Below are positions 43,788 through 53,076 of a stretch of DNA of 64,000 nt, piece after piece. The DNA comes from Streptomyces sp. NRRL S-646 (GTDB taxonomy: Bacteria; Actinomycetota; Actinomycetes; Streptomycetales; Streptomycetaceae): positions 310,001 through 374,000 of the forward strand of contig NZ_JODC01000001.1 in NCBI RefSeq assembly GCF_000720765.1, given 5' to 3'. The notes under the pieces are model-generated. The model saw only the letters and a list, made by a program, of their open reading frames with translations. It had not been told where the DNA came from and made no database searches. The position numbers were made by a program, and so were the translations under genes. Position 1 is the first letter of the stretch; each line of letters opens with the position of its first letter.

Positions 43788-45083
43788 CTAGCGAGACCGC
43801 AGGTCCACGATGCGCCGGATCTTGCCCACCGACCGTTCCAGCGACTCCGGTTCGACGATCTCCACGGCAACCGACACCCCGATGCCGTCCTTCACCGCCG
43901 CCGCGATCGCCCGCGCGGCGGCCTCCCGTACCTCGGGGCCGGCGCCGGGCCGGGCCTCCGCCCGCACGGTGAGGGCGTCGAGACGGCCCTCCCGGGTCAG
44001 GCGCAGCTGGAAGTGCGGCGCGACACCGGGCGTACGCAGCACAATCTCCTCGATCTGGGTGGGAAAGAGGTTCACCCCGCGCAGGATCACCATGTCGTCA
44101 CTGCGCCCCGTGACCTTCTCCATCCGCCGGAACACCCGCGCCGTGCCCGGCAGCAGCCGCGTCAGGTCACGTGTGCGGTACCGCACGACCGGCATCGCCT
44201 CCTTGGTCAGCGAGGTGAAGACGAGCTCGCCCTCCTCGCCGTCCGGCAGCACCTCACCGGTGATCGGATCGACGACCTCCGGGTAGAAGTGGTCCTCCCA
44301 GATGTGCAACCCGTCCTTCGTCTCCACGCACTCCTGCGCCACACCCGGGCCGATCACCTCGGACAGCCCGTATATGTCCACCGCGTCGATCGCGAACCGC
44401 TCCTCGATCTCCCGCCGCATCTGCTCGCTCCACGGCTCGGCACCGAAGATGCCCACGCGCAGGGAGGTGCCGCGCGGATCGACGCCCTGGCGCTCGAACT
44501 CGTCGAGGAGCGTGAGCATGTACGACGGCGTCACCATGATGATCTGCGGCTCGAGGTCCTGGATCAGCTGCACCTGGCGGGCCGTCATACCGCCGGAGGC
44601 GGGGATGACCGTACAGCCGAGGCGTTCCGCGCCGTAGTGTGCGCCGAGGCCGCCGGTGAACAGGCCGTAGCCGTACGCCACATGCACCTTGTCGCCGGGC
44701 CGGCCGCCCGCCGCGCGGATCGAGCGGGCCACCATGTCGGCCCACAGGGAGAGGTCGTCGTCCGTGTAGCCGACGATGGTAGGGCGCCCGGTGGTGCCGC
44801 TGGAGGCGTGGATACGGCGGATGCGGTTCTGCTCCACGGCGAACATGCCGTACGGGTAGTTCTCGCGCAGATCCGCCTTCGTGGTGAACGGGAAACGGGC
44901 CAGGTCGGACAGCGAGCGGCAGTCGTCCGGGTGGATGCCGGCCTTGTCGAAGGACTCCTGGTAGAAGGAGACGCGCTCGTACGCGTGCCGCAGCGAGACC
45001 CGCAGCCGCTCCAGCTGCAGCGCCCGCAGCGCACCGGCGTCGAGCCGTTCCCCCGCGTCCAGCAGCTCCGTCGCATCCACCAT
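43788..45083 (-). CDS. paaK: Phenylacetate-CoA ligase
   Basis: 431 residues from ATG 45083, with AAGGAGA upstream. It is the adenylate-forming enzyme that starts aerobic phenylacetate breakdown. HASSGTTGRPTIVGYTDDDL near residue 92, VAYGYGLFTGGLGAHYGAE, YGLSEVIGPGVAQECVE near residue 235 and VTGRSDDMVILRGVNLFPTQ near residue 325 are diagnostic. No other paa genes are nearby. An inverted repeat just upstream is a likely operator for a TetR-type PaaR regulator. Confidence 0.95.
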   Translation of the reverse strand: MVDATELLDAGERLDAGALRALQLERLRVSLRHAYERVSFYQESFDKAGIHPDDCRSLSDLARFPFTTKADLRENYPYGMFAVEQNRIRRIHASSGTTGRPTIVGYTDDDLSLWADMVARSIRAAGGRPGDKVHVAYGYGLFTGGLGAHYGAERLGCTVIPASGGMTARQVQLIQDLEPQIIMVTPSYMLTLLDEFERQGVDPRGTSLRVGIFGAEPWSEQMRREIEERFAIDAVDIYGLSEVIGPGVAQECVETKDGLHIWEDHFYPEVVDPITGEVLPDGEEGELVFTSLTKEAMPVVRYRTRDLTRLLPGTARVFRRMEKVTGRSDDMVILRGVNLFPTQIEEIVLRTPGVAPHFQLRLTREGRLDALTVRAEARPGAGPEVREAAARAIAAAVKDGIGVSVAVEIVEPESLERSVGKIRRIVDLRSR

Positions 45084-45118
45084 GGGGACGTCTCCTTCGC
45101 CAACCACATCAATACGGG

Positions 45119-45136
45119 CGACCGATCATTCGGTCG
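45119..45136. promoter_or_regulatory. Inverted repeat upstream of paaK, candidate PaaR/TetR operator
   Basis: Perfect arms CGACCGA/TCGGTCG around TCAT, 36 bases before the paaK start. The ACCGA...TCGGT form is that of TetR-family phenylacetate regulators. No tetR gene is in the vicinity. Confidence 0.6.
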
Positions 45137-45300
45137 TGCTGTTCGGGATCAGTAATTCAGGCCACGTCGGGGCAGGCAAGAGGTCAGCCCGCATTTTCTC
45201 GGTGCAGGAGTGGAAGATCGAGCGCGGTGAGGAGGCCCCTGAGAGGGGCGCCCCCACAACTGCGTTGCGGCACCGGTCCATGGGACAGGAAGATCGGCGC

Positions 45301-46158
45301 ATGCCGATTTTCACCGCAGCCGACGGGACCGAGCTCGCCTACCACCTCCGCGGTGAAGGGGAGCCGCTCATCGTCCTGCCGGGAGGTCCGATGCAGGCCT
45401 CCTCGTACCTCGGAGACCTGGGCGGGCTCGAGACGCACCGCCGACTGGTCCTGCTCGACCTGCGCGGCACCGGCGACTCCGCGGTGCCGGCGGATCCGGC
45501 CACCTACCGGTGCGACCGGCTCGTGGACGACGTGGAGGCACTGCGCGCCCACCTGGGGCTGGAGCAGATGGACCTGCTCGCCCATTCGGCCGGAGGCAGC
45601 CTGGCGATGCTGTACGCCGCCCGGCACCCCGAGCGGGTGGCGCGACTGATCCTGGTCACCTGCACCCCGTGGGCACTGGGCAGGCAGCCCAGCGCCGAGG
45701 ACAGGCTGGCCGCGGCACGGCTGAGGAGCGGCGAGCCTTGGTTCGAGGACGTGTTCCCGGCGTTCGAGGACTGGCTGGCGGGGAAGGCCGACTTCGACCC
45801 GGCGTTCGCTCCCTTCTTCTACGGCCGCTGGGACGACGCAGCAGCTGAGCACGATGCCGGCGCCGACTTCAACGACGAGGCCGCCGACGTCTACGGCTCC
45901 GATGGCGCCTACGACCCGCAGGCGACCGGCGCCGCACTCGCCCAGGTGGCCGCACCGGTCCTCGTCCTCGCCGGCGAGCTCGACGGCGGCCCCCGCCCCG
46001 AGCTGGCGCGCACCGTGGCTGACGTCTTCCCGAACGCCGAATTCACCGTCCAGCCAGGTGCAGGGCACTATCCGTGGGTGGACGACCCCGAGTGGTTCGC
46101 ACGCCGGGTCGCCGGGTTTCTGGACCGGGACGGAGCCGTTTTGCCGTCGGCGAAGTAG
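45301..46158 (+). CDS. Alpha/beta hydrolase, proline-iminopeptidase-like
   Basis: 285 residues from ATG 45301 with AGGAAG upstream; the frame is open further upstream but that part is atypical. Oxyanion-hole segment IVLPGGPMQASSYLGDL near residue 25, DLRGTGDSAVPADPATYRCD, nucleophile elbow LLAHSAGGSLAMLYAARHP with Ser near residue 99, the acidic residue in VLAGELDGGP and the final His in PGAGHYPWVDDPEWF. The PGGP plus DLRGTGDS set resembles prolyl aminopeptidases. Solitary gene. Confidence 0.88.
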   Translation: MPIFTAADGTELAYHLRGEGEPLIVLPGGPMQASSYLGDLGGLETHRRLVLLDLRGTGDSAVPADPATYRCDRLVDDVEALRAHLGLEQMDLLAHSAGGSLAMLYAARHPERVARLILVTCTPWALGRQPSAEDRLAAARLRSGEPWFEDVFPAFEDWLAGKADFDPAFAPFFYGRWDDAAAEHDAGADFNDEAADVYGSDGAYDPQATGAALAQVAAPVLVLAGELDGGPRPELARTVADVFPNAEFTVQPGAGHYPWVDDPEWFARRVAGFLDRDGAVLPSAK

Positions 46159-46290
46159 CAGCCCGGCCCGGGGAGCTCCCGGCTCGAGTTGCGGGATGCG
46201 CCGGCTGCCGTGACATTTGAGGTGGAGTGAAGAGTGCGAGGGGCCCTGTTCTCCCCCGAGAGGACAGGGCCCTGCGCGCGCCCGCTTCGC

Positions 46291-46668
46291 TCAGCGGTGC
46301 GAGCTCGGCAGGTGCTCGTAGCAGCCGGAGCGCCAGCCGCCGTCGCCCTGGAGGTTGTCCAGGAGGCTGTCGCCGGTGTTCTTGCCGACGACGCCGTCGA
46401 CGTGCAGGCCGGACTTCTGCTGGAAGAGCCGGACCGCACTGTAGGCGCCGGAGCCGAAGGCCCGGTCCTCGCCGATCGTGTGGTGACGGGTCCGCTTGGC
46501 CCAGTCGTTGTGCCCGTGCTGGACGCACAGCACGGGCACACCCGTGTCGCCACGGCTGATGTTCGGCACGTCGGGCCGCGCGGAGGCGCTGCCGACCGAG
46601 CCCAGCACCAGGCCGGCGCCGAGCACTCCGGTGACGGTCGCCAGTGCAAGGGTCCTGTGCATGGTCAT
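46291..46668 (-). CDS. Secreted peptidoglycan-binding protein
   Basis: 125 residues. Signal peptide to about residue 30 (GVLGAGLVLGSVGSASA), then a PG_binding_1 domain: GDTGVPVLCVQHGHNDW, SGAYSAVRLFQQKSGLHVDG and VVGKNTGDSLLDNLQ. Two Cys (VLCVQ and RSGCYEH) probably form a disulfide. ATG 46668 is preceded by AAAGGACC. It is divergent from the membrane-anchored HTH protein at 46996, whose extracellular part carries the same domain. Confidence 0.88.
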   Translation of the reverse strand: MTMHRTLALATVTGVLGAGLVLGSVGSASARPDVPNISRGDTGVPVLCVQHGHNDWAKRTRHHTIGEDRAFGSGAYSAVRLFQQKSGLHVDGVVGKNTGDSLLDNLQGDGGWRSGCYEHLPSSHR

Positions 46669-46995
46669 GGCCGGGTCCTTTCCGGTGAGTTGAGGGGGCC
46701 GTATCGCTTCCGGTGGAATGCGAGGGCACGGGAGGAGGCTCCCGGGCCGTGCCCCTCGGTGGCACCACCGACGTTGCCCGGCCGGATCCGGTAGCGGCCA
46801 GGCCAAGCGGCAGGACCGGTGGCACGCGGCACGGCCCATGCGCTGACCTGCTGGGACGCCGTGTCCCCTGACAAAGCCGTGGGACGGCGGGCGGGGTCGG
46901 GAAGCGGTCGCAGTGGACGGGACCCGCAACCGCAACCCCGGAGGAACCGCGTCCTCCTCCACGACGGCGACCGCGCACGGGTACGGGGAAGTGAC
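46669..46995. other. Intergenic region between divergent cell-wall genes
   Basis: No coding signal. It contains a stem GGGCACGG/CCGTGCCC (46724-46754) with a 15-base loop. Presumably holds the promoters of the secreted PG-binding protein and the HTH protein, but no clear boxes were identified. Confidence 0.4.
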
Positions 46996-47742
46996 ATGAC
47001 GCGCTGGAAGGAACTGCCCTCCGGGCTGGACGACGCGGAGCGGCAACTCGTCGCACAGCTGCGGAGGTTGAAGGACAGCGCGGGCCTCAGCCTGGCCGCG
47101 CTCGCGGCCAAGACGTCGTACAGCTCCTCGTCCTGGGAACGCAATCTCAACGGGAAGAAGCCGGTGCCGCGCGCCGCGGCCGAGGAACTCGCCGAAGTCT
47201 GCGGGGCGCCGCCGGAGCGGCTGCTGGTGCTGCACGAGGTCGCCGAGACGGCACGGGCACAGCGAACGGCGGCAGCCGAGGACGAGCCCCGGCCCCCACG
47301 TCGCATGCCCCGATCACGGCGCACCGCTCACGCCCTTCCGGCCGTCGCCGTCTCAGCCGTCCTGGTGGCGTTCGGCGCCGGATTCCTGAGCGGAGCCGCC
47401 TGGCACCGAGACGACGGCATCGGGGCCAAGCAGCACGCCGCGTCCGCCGCCTCCGCCTTCCCCAGCGGTCACACGTACGGCTGCGACCGGGTCCGGCGCG
47501 AGCCCGGCGTCATCACCGCCGGCCACTCCACCAGCCGTGACGTGCTCCTGGACCGGGGCAGCACCGGCTGGGACGTGGTGGAGGTGCAGTGCCTGCTGCG
47601 ACGGCACGGGTTCGACAGCGGGCGGGTCGACGGGGTGCACGGCGAGAAGACCGGGCGTGCCGCGCGCGCCTTCCAGAAGCGGCACGGGCTCGCGCCGGAC
47701 GGCATCGTCGGCCCCGACACCTGGAAGAAGCTGCGCACATGA
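46996..47742 (+). CDS. Membrane-tethered HTH protein with extracellular peptidoglycan-binding domain
   Basis: 248 residues. An N-terminal XRE-like HTH at residues about 15-75 (LVAQLRRLKDSAGLSLAALA, SYSSSSWERNLNGKKPVPR), a basic linker, one membrane segment at about 115-135 (VAVSAVLVAFGAGFLSGAAW), then a PG_binding_1 domain (DVVEVQCLLRRHGFDSGRVD, AFQKRHGLAPDGIVGPDTWK). With the N-terminus inside, the HTH is cytoplasmic and the wall-binding domain outside. Coupled to the next gene by ATGA. A wall-sensing regulator is the natural reading, but is not proven. Confidence 0.85.
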   Translation: MTRWKELPSGLDDAERQLVAQLRRLKDSAGLSLAALAAKTSYSSSSWERNLNGKKPVPRAAAEELAEVCGAPPERLLVLHEVAETARAQRTAAAEDEPRPPRRMPRSRRTAHALPAVAVSAVLVAFGAGFLSGAAWHRDDGIGAKQHAASAASAFPSGHTYGCDRVRREPGVITAGHSTSRDVLLDRGSTGWDVVEVQCLLRRHGFDSGRVDGVHGEKTGRAARAFQKRHGLAPDGIVGPDTWKKLRT

Positions 47743-48530
47743 GCCCGGAGACGACACAACTGGCCGCGAGCATGCGCGAGGTGCGCGCCGCGGCGGGACT
47801 GAGCCTGGCCCAGCCGGCCCGGCGCACGCCCTACAGCAAGTCCTCCTGGGCGCGCTGTCTGGCGGGTACGCAGCCGGTGCCCCGCCGCGCCGTGGAGGCG
47901 CTGTGCGAGGTGGCGGGTGTACGCCCCGAACGGCTGCTGGCGTTGTGGGAGCTGGCCGACGCCTGCTGGAGCGGGCGGGCGCGGGCGACGCCCGAGCCGC
48001 GTCCCGAGCACCGGAGCGTCCGCAGTACGCCGTACGTGTGGGGCGCTGCGGCCGGGCTGGCGGCGGCCGCGGTGGCAGCCGTCGCCGTACTGCTGTCCGG
48101 GCCGTACGGGTCGTCATCGGCTGTCACCGGCAAAGTCCCGGCGACCTTCACGCCCGGTCCCGGCTGCTCGGGCCGTACCTGTGAAGGGAAGAACCCGATC
48201 GACATGGGATGCGGCGGTCGGCAGATGGTCAGGACCCTGGTGGCGCGTACCGCCGCCGACGGACGCAGCATGCAGTTGCGCAACGGCACGGCCTGCCACG
48301 CCGTCTGGGCCCGCGCCTCCCGTCTCCACCTCGGCGACCGGGTCGAACTCACCCTGCCGGGCGCACCCCGCAAGGAGATCCACGTCGACACCGACAAGGA
48401 GCGCAACGCCTACCTGGCGACCCCGATGACGGCTCTGACACCGCCGCACGAGCCGGGCGACGCCCGCGTGTGCCTGCTCCCGGCCGACGGCCGGCGCGGG
48501 TGTTTCACCGGCGGATCCGGCAGCGGGTGA
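47739..48530 (+). CDS. Membrane-tethered HTH protein with DUF2690 domain
   Basis: 263 residues. The N-terminal HTH (SMREVRAAAGLSLAQPARRT, YSKSSWARCLAGTQPVPRRA) is clearly homologous to that of the upstream gene. One membrane segment lies at about 105-125 (GAAAGLAAAAVAAVAVLL). The extracellular part has four or more Cys (GPGCSGRTCEGKNPIDMGCG, then TACHAVWARASRLHLGD), the DUF2690 pattern. The two genes are a tandem duplication of a cytoplasmic HTH-membrane chassis with different outer domains. Confidence 0.85.
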   Translation: MSPETTQLAASMREVRAAAGLSLAQPARRTPYSKSSWARCLAGTQPVPRRAVEALCEVAGVRPERLLALWELADACWSGRARATPEPRPEHRSVRSTPYVWGAAAGLAAAAVAAVAVLLSGPYGSSSAVTGKVPATFTPGPGCSGRTCEGKNPIDMGCGGRQMVRTLVARTAADGRSMQLRNGTACHAVWARASRLHLGDRVELTLPGAPRKEIHVDTDKERNAYLATPMTALTPPHEPGDARVCLLPADGRRGCFTGGSGSG

Positions 48531-48548
48531 GCAGCACAGCGGCCGAGG

Positions 48549-49010
48549 TCACGGCTTTCGCGGCCCGGCTCCGGCAGCGGCTCGACGCCGCCGCAGCACG
48601 ACATGACCGCCGACCAGGCTCAGCGCGAGGACAGTGAGGCCGACGCCGCCCGCCACCTCGAAGCCGGCCGGCCCCGTGCCGCCGCCCACGCCTGCATTCA
48701 CCCCTCGCTGCGGCACGGGCGTGGAGGTGGCCGGGGCCGGGGTGAGCGTGGCGGGGGTGACCGGGGTGGAGGTGGGCGTGGTCGAGGGCGAGGGTCTGTG
48801 CGGCAGTTCCTCGCAGGCGATGCCGTCGTGGTCCGCGTCCAGGCGGAACGGGTCGCTCGGATTGCTGTTCAGTACCGCCTGCGCGTCTTCCTGGAACGCG
48901 AAGTCGCGGCAGTCCAGGTCGGTCTGTGCATGTGCCACGACGGCTGTCGGGCCGGTGGTCACGAGGAGGGTCAGTGCTGCTGTGCTCAGCACGCGCGTAC
49001 GTATGTGCAT
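48549..49010 (-). CDS. Excalibur-domain calcium-binding protein with C-terminal membrane anchor
   Basis: 153 residues. Signal peptide to about residue 29 (AHAQ), then the Excalibur repeat [18 protein letters not shown] followed by [14 protein letters not shown], where the Asp-rich loop binds calcium and two Cys form a disulfide. A Pro/Thr-rich wall-spanning linker follows, then a membrane segment ([17 protein letters not shown]) and a basic tail. This is the layout of actinomycete surface proteins held by a C-terminal anchor. No sortase LPxTG motif is visible. Confidence 0.88.
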   Translation of the reverse strand: MHIRTRVLSTAALTLLVTTGPTAVVAHAQTDLDCRDFAFQEDAQAVLNSNPSDPFRLDADHDGIACEELPHRPSPSTTPTSTPVTPATLTPAPATSTPVPQRGVNAGVGGGTGPAGFEVAGGVGLTVLALSLVGGHVVLRRRRAAAGAGPRKP

Positions 49011-49122
49011 GTGGGGTCCCCCTTCAGCGTCGGTGATCCGATCACCGTCACTGCGACCCTAGGGACGGCGTACCGCCCCGGCGCGTCGTGCTGAGCCGTC
49101 CGAAGGACCCCTGCCGGTCAGC

Positions 49123-51102
49123 TCACCCGCCCTGCGGCCCGTATGCCGTCATGAAGCGGTCCCGGAACTTGTTCATGGTCCACTCCGGGGCGTTGTCGGC
49201 GGGCTTGATCCCGTCCGTCCAGCCCCAGTTCGAGACGCGGTCCAGGACCTTCGGGTCGCGGGCGACGATGGTGACCGGCACGTCCCGGTTGCTGGTGCCC
49301 CCGGTGACCGTCGGGACGGGCTGGTGGTCGCCGAGGAAGACGAGGACGGTCTTGTCGTCGCCGTAGCGCTGCATCCACTGGGTCAGGCTGTCCAGGGAGT
49401 ACTGGATCGCCTTGCGGTACTCGGTGCGCACGCGCTTCGCGCTCTTCCAGACCTCCGTGGGGTTCGTGCCCTCCTTCTTGATCTTGTAGAAGACCTTGCC
49501 GTTGCCGAGGTCCTTCCAGTCGATCATGTGGGCGATGGGCGACCAGGGGTTGTGGCTGGAGGCCAGGATGATCTCCGCCATGAGCGCGTCGCGGTTCTTC
49601 TTGCCGTGCTCCAGCTTCTGGAAGGCCTCCAGGCTGAACTGGTCCGGGACCGGCGTCCAGCTGAAGTACGGGCCCTGGTAGCCGAGGTGCGTGGAGTCGT
49701 AGATGTGGTCGAGGCCGAAGTACTTGCCCTCGGGCCAGGCCTTGCGCACGCCCGGGACGATGCCGACCGTGCGCCAGGCGCCGGTCTTCTGGAAGTAGCT
49801 GGTGAGGGTCGCGCGGTCGCTGGTGGTCAGGGTGCGGTACCGCTGCTGGTTCTTGATCCACAGGCCGGACAGGAACGTCGAGTGGGCGAGCCAGCTGCCG
49901 GCGCCCGTCACCGGTGACTTGAGCCAGCCGCTGCGCGCCGCGAAACCGGCCGCCTTGAGCCTGGCGTCGCCCGCCTTGAGTGTGGCGTCGACCTCCGGTC
50001 CCATCGTCGGATCGTCGATCGCCACCCGGCCGTAGCTCTCGATGAAGGTGAACATGACGTCCTTGCCGCGCAGCCCGGTCAGCAGCTGGTCGGACGGTGT
50101 CTTGGCGTAGGCGTCGACGGCCATCTGCTTCTTGAAGACGTCGGCGTCACCGAGGCCGTCGCGGACGTACTGCACACGGTTGGCGAGGTACTGGGCGTAG
50201 CCCTTGGTGGCGACGGTGACACCGCCGAACTGCACGCCCAGTGTGAAGCAGATGATCCACACGACGCCGAGGACCAGCGTGGAGCGGACGGCGACGGGGC
50301 GGTGCCGGGCCAGCACGTTCGCCAGCCGCACCATCGCGAGCGCGCTCAACGTGAGCACGGTGATGACCAGGACGATCACCCCGACCACCGCGAGCACCTC
50401 ACCCGAACGCCCGAACGAATCCTTCACCCAGTCCGCCCCATCGCTCAGCAGTACCCAGTCGAAGACCAGGTCGAACGGCCGGGCCAGGGTCTGACGGAAG
50501 CCCATGTCGAGGCACTTCAGAACGGCGGACAGCCCGACGAACGCCCCGAGCACGACGGCCGTGATCCGCCGTCCCCTCGTCGGCAGTGCGAGCAGCGCGG
50601 CCGCGAGGAAGATCGCCTCGACGGGGAGACGGAGGAACGACTGGACCGTGATCCAGTCGAGGCGGTTGGGCACGAGGAGCACGACGAACACCAGCGCAGC
50701 GGCCAGGACGGTCGTGCCCACGTGTACGGCCATTGCCGTGCGGGGGTAGCGACGGCGCCAGCCGAACCAGCCTGGGCGGGCGGGGGAGGATGCGGCGTCC
50801 GTCGGGGCGGGGTCGCCGGTGGCGGCGGACGTGGAGACGGCGACTGCCGTGTCGCCGGATCCGTCGGTGGTGACGGCGGCGGAATCGTCACTGGTGGAAG
50901 TCGGGTGCGGGACGACGGCCCCGGTCGGCGCCTGCTCGTCCTCCGCGCCGTCGGCCGTCTCCTCCGCCGGCTCCCCGTCCGCCGAGGTGCCCGGCTCCGG
51001 GTCGGTCGCCACGGGAGCGGTCGAGGCCTCCTCGGCTCTGGTCCTGACCGGTGCGTCCGCGTCCGTCTCCGGCAGTTGACGAGGGGGCGTGAGGTGCGAC
51101 AC
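49123..51102 (-). CDS. Membrane sulfatase-family protein, LTA-synthase-like
   Basis: 659 residues from GTG 51102, with GGAAGGAC upstream. The N-terminal 115 residues are low-complexity Thr/Ala/Asp/Ser. About five membrane segments follow at residues 120-310. The extracellular sulfatase domain begins MFTFIESYGRVAIDDP, continues with GAGSWLAHSTFLSGLWIKNQ where the nucleophile lies, and closes with TVLVFLGDHQPVPTV, the metal-binding Asp-His. The fold transfers or cleaves phosphoglycerol or phospho-headgroups in cell-wall polymers. In Streptomyces its exact polymer is unknown. Confidence 0.88.
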   Translation of the reverse strand: MSHLTPPRQLPETDADAPVRTRAEEASTAPVATDPEPGTSADGEPAEETADGAEDEQAPTGAVVPHPTSTSDDSAAVTTDGSGDTAVAVSTSAATGDPAPTDAASSPARPGWFGWRRRYPRTAMAVHVGTTVLAAALVFVVLLVPNRLDWITVQSFLRLPVEAIFLAAALLALPTRGRRITAVVLGAFVGLSAVLKCLDMGFRQTLARPFDLVFDWVLLSDGADWVKDSFGRSGEVLAVVGVIVLVITVLTLSALAMVRLANVLARHRPVAVRSTLVLGVVWIICFTLGVQFGGVTVATKGYAQYLANRVQYVRDGLGDADVFKKQMAVDAYAKTPSDQLLTGLRGKDVMFTFIESYGRVAIDDPTMGPEVDATLKAGDARLKAAGFAARSGWLKSPVTGAGSWLAHSTFLSGLWIKNQQRYRTLTTSDRATLTSYFQKTGAWRTVGIVPGVRKAWPEGKYFGLDHIYDSTHLGYQGPYFSWTPVPDQFSLEAFQKLEHGKKNRDALMAEIILASSHNPWSPIAHMIDWKDLGNGKVFYKIKKEGTNPTEVWKSAKRVRTEYRKAIQYSLDSLTQWMQRYGDDKTVLVFLGDHQPVPTVTGGTSNRDVPVTIVARDPKVLDRVSNWGWTDGIKPADNAPEWTMNKFRDRFMTAYGPQGG

Positions 51103-51278
51103 CCGTGGGTCCTTCCGTGCGAAACCGCTGATGGCACGGCGGACCGGGCCCGCAGGGCCGAGCCGCCAACCTCGCGTACGGCCCTACGCCACCCTCCGTT
51201 CAAACTCCCGGGTCAACCGCGCGCAAAGAGTACGCCCGCCGCCCACGGCCGGCCCACGGCGGGGCCCCGGCCTTCCGC

Positions 51279-52889
51279 CTAGCGGTCCGCCGCGACCGCC
51301 ACCTCCCGGGCCCAGCGGTAGTCGGCCTTGCCGCTGGGCGACCGCCGTATCGCTTCGGTGATCACCAGCTGCCGCGGGATCTTGTAACCGGCGAGATGGG
51401 TACGGCAGTAGGACTGCACGTCCTCCAGCGAAGGCCGGTGGGCGCCCTCGCGCAGTTGCACCACCGCCGCCACGTGATTGCCCCACTTCGCGTCCGGCAC
51501 GCCGGCCACCAGCGCGTCGTAAACGTCGGGATGGGACTTCAGCGCCTGCTCGACCTCTTCGGGATACACCTTCTCGCCCCCGGTGTTGATGCACTGGGAG
51601 CCACGGCCGAGGACCGTGACCACGCCCTGCTCGTCCACCGTCCCCATGTCGCCGAGCAGCACCCACCGCTCGCCGTCCTTCTCGAAGAAGGTCTCGGCGG
51701 TTTTCTTCGGGTCGTTGTAGTAGCCGAGCGGCACATGGCCGCACTGTGCGACCCGGCCCACCTCGCCCACCGCGACCGGCTCGTGGGTGGCAGGATCGAC
51801 CACCTGCGTACGGGAGTTGACGCGGATGCGGAAGGACTGCCCGGCCCCGGAGTCGGCTGCCGCCGTGCCGTTGAAGCCGGACTCGGACGAACCGTAGTTG
51901 TTGAGCAGCATCGCGTTGGGGAGCAGCTCCTGGAACTGGCGGCGTACGGTCTCGGAGAGCACCGCGCCGGACGAGGACACGCTGAACACCGACGAGCAGT
52001 CCGTGCCCTTCATGGGTCCGGCCAGGGCGTCGATCAGCGGCCGCAGCATCGCGTCGCCCACCAGCGAGATGCTGGTGACCTTCTCCTTCTCGACCGTCCG
52101 CAGCACCTCCTCGGGCACGAACTTGCGGTGGATGACGATCCGTTGCCCGAAGTTGAAGCCGATGAAGGAGGTGAGCGTCGAGGTGCCGTGCATCAGCGGG
52201 GGAGTGGGGAAGAAGGTGATCCCGGAGCCGCCGGCCGCGACCCGCTCGGCGAGCTCCTGCGGCTTCCTGACCGGCTCACCGGTCGGCGCGCCCCCGCCCA
52301 GACCCGAGAAGAACAGGTCCTCCTGACGCCACATCACACCCTTGGGCATCCCGGTGGTGCCGCCGGTGTAGATGATGAACTGGTCATCGCCCGAGCGCGC
52401 CGGGAAGCCGCGCTCCGGCGACCCGCCCGCCTCGGCCTCGGCGAACGACACGGCAGCCGCCCCGTCCTGCGCCCCGCCCACCCGTACCAGGTGCCGCAGC
52501 TCGGGACACTGCGGCAGTGCCGTCGCCACCCGCCCGTCGAACTCCGCGTCGAAGACCAGCGCCACCAGATCGGCGTCCCGGTAGAGATACACCAACTCAT
52601 CTTCCACGTAACGGTAGTTGACGTTGACCGGGACGATCCGCGCCTTCAGGCACCCGAACACCGTCTGCAGATACTCGATGCCGTTGTAGAGGTGCAGCCC
52701 GAGGTGCTCGCCGGGGCGGATCCCGGCGTCGATCAGATGGTGGCCGATACGGTTGGCCGCCGCGTCCAGCTCCTCGTACGTCAGACGCCGCTCCGCGCCC
52801 GTGCCAGGGTGGTCGACGTAGACCAGGGCCTCTCGCTCCGGCACCACGTCGACGACCGACTCGAACAGGTCGGCAAGGTTGTACTCCAC
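51279..52889 (-). CDS. Acyl-CoA synthetase (FadD-like)
   Basis: 536 residues from GTG 52889, which has a strong GGAGGAGC upstream; the open frame beyond it has no FadD character. FIIYTGGTTGMPKGVMWRQ near residue 175, LLNNYGSSESGFNGTA near residue 330, GDMGTVDEQGVVTVLGRGS near residue 410 and the final Lys in RSPSGKADYRWA. The WRQED after the ATP motif is typical of actinobacterial ligases for branched or steroid-type acids. It is divergent from the crotonase gene with an inverted repeat between them, so the two units are probably co-regulated. Confidence 0.92.
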   Translation of the reverse strand: MEYNLADLFESVVDVVPEREALVYVDHPGTGAERRLTYEELDAAANRIGHHLIDAGIRPGEHLGLHLYNGIEYLQTVFGCLKARIVPVNVNYRYVEDELVYLYRDADLVALVFDAEFDGRVATALPQCPELRHLVRVGGAQDGAAAVSFAEAEAGGSPERGFPARSGDDQFIIYTGGTTGMPKGVMWRQEDLFFSGLGGGAPTGEPVRKPQELAERVAAGGSGITFFPTPPLMHGTSTLTSFIGFNFGQRIVIHRKFVPEEVLRTVEKEKVTSISLVGDAMLRPLIDALAGPMKGTDCSSVFSVSSSGAVLSETVRRQFQELLPNAMLLNNYGSSESGFNGTAAADSGAGQSFRIRVNSRTQVVDPATHEPVAVGEVGRVAQCGHVPLGYYNDPKKTAETFFEKDGERWVLLGDMGTVDEQGVVTVLGRGSQCINTGGEKVYPEEVEQALKSHPDVYDALVAGVPDAKWGNHVAAVVQLREGAHRPSLEDVQSYCRTHLAGYKIPRQLVITEAIRRSPSGKADYRWAREVAVAADR

Positions 52890-52994
52890 CGCTCCTCCTG
52901 ACCCCGGCAGCCATGACGAAGAAAGGCGCAACCGTCGGTTCGCCGGTCATCAGAGCAAAGGGGACGACAACTGTGAAGGGTCCGCGCGAAGAAA

Positions 52995-53011
52995 TCTGAC
53001 TGCCTGTCAGA
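52995..53011. promoter_or_regulatory. Inverted repeat in the fadD-crotonase gap, candidate TetR-type operator
   Basis: TCTGAC-TGCCT-GTCAGA is a perfect 6-5-6 inverted repeat midway between the divergent acyl-CoA synthetase and enoyl-CoA hydratase genes. The form fits TetR-family regulators of lipid catabolism. No regulator gene is in the locus. Confidence 0.55.
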
Positions 53012-53076
53012 AAACCCTTGAAGTGACTCCCCGCCTACTGCAACCTGTTCTCGTTCTTTGAGAGGGGAGATGGGTG

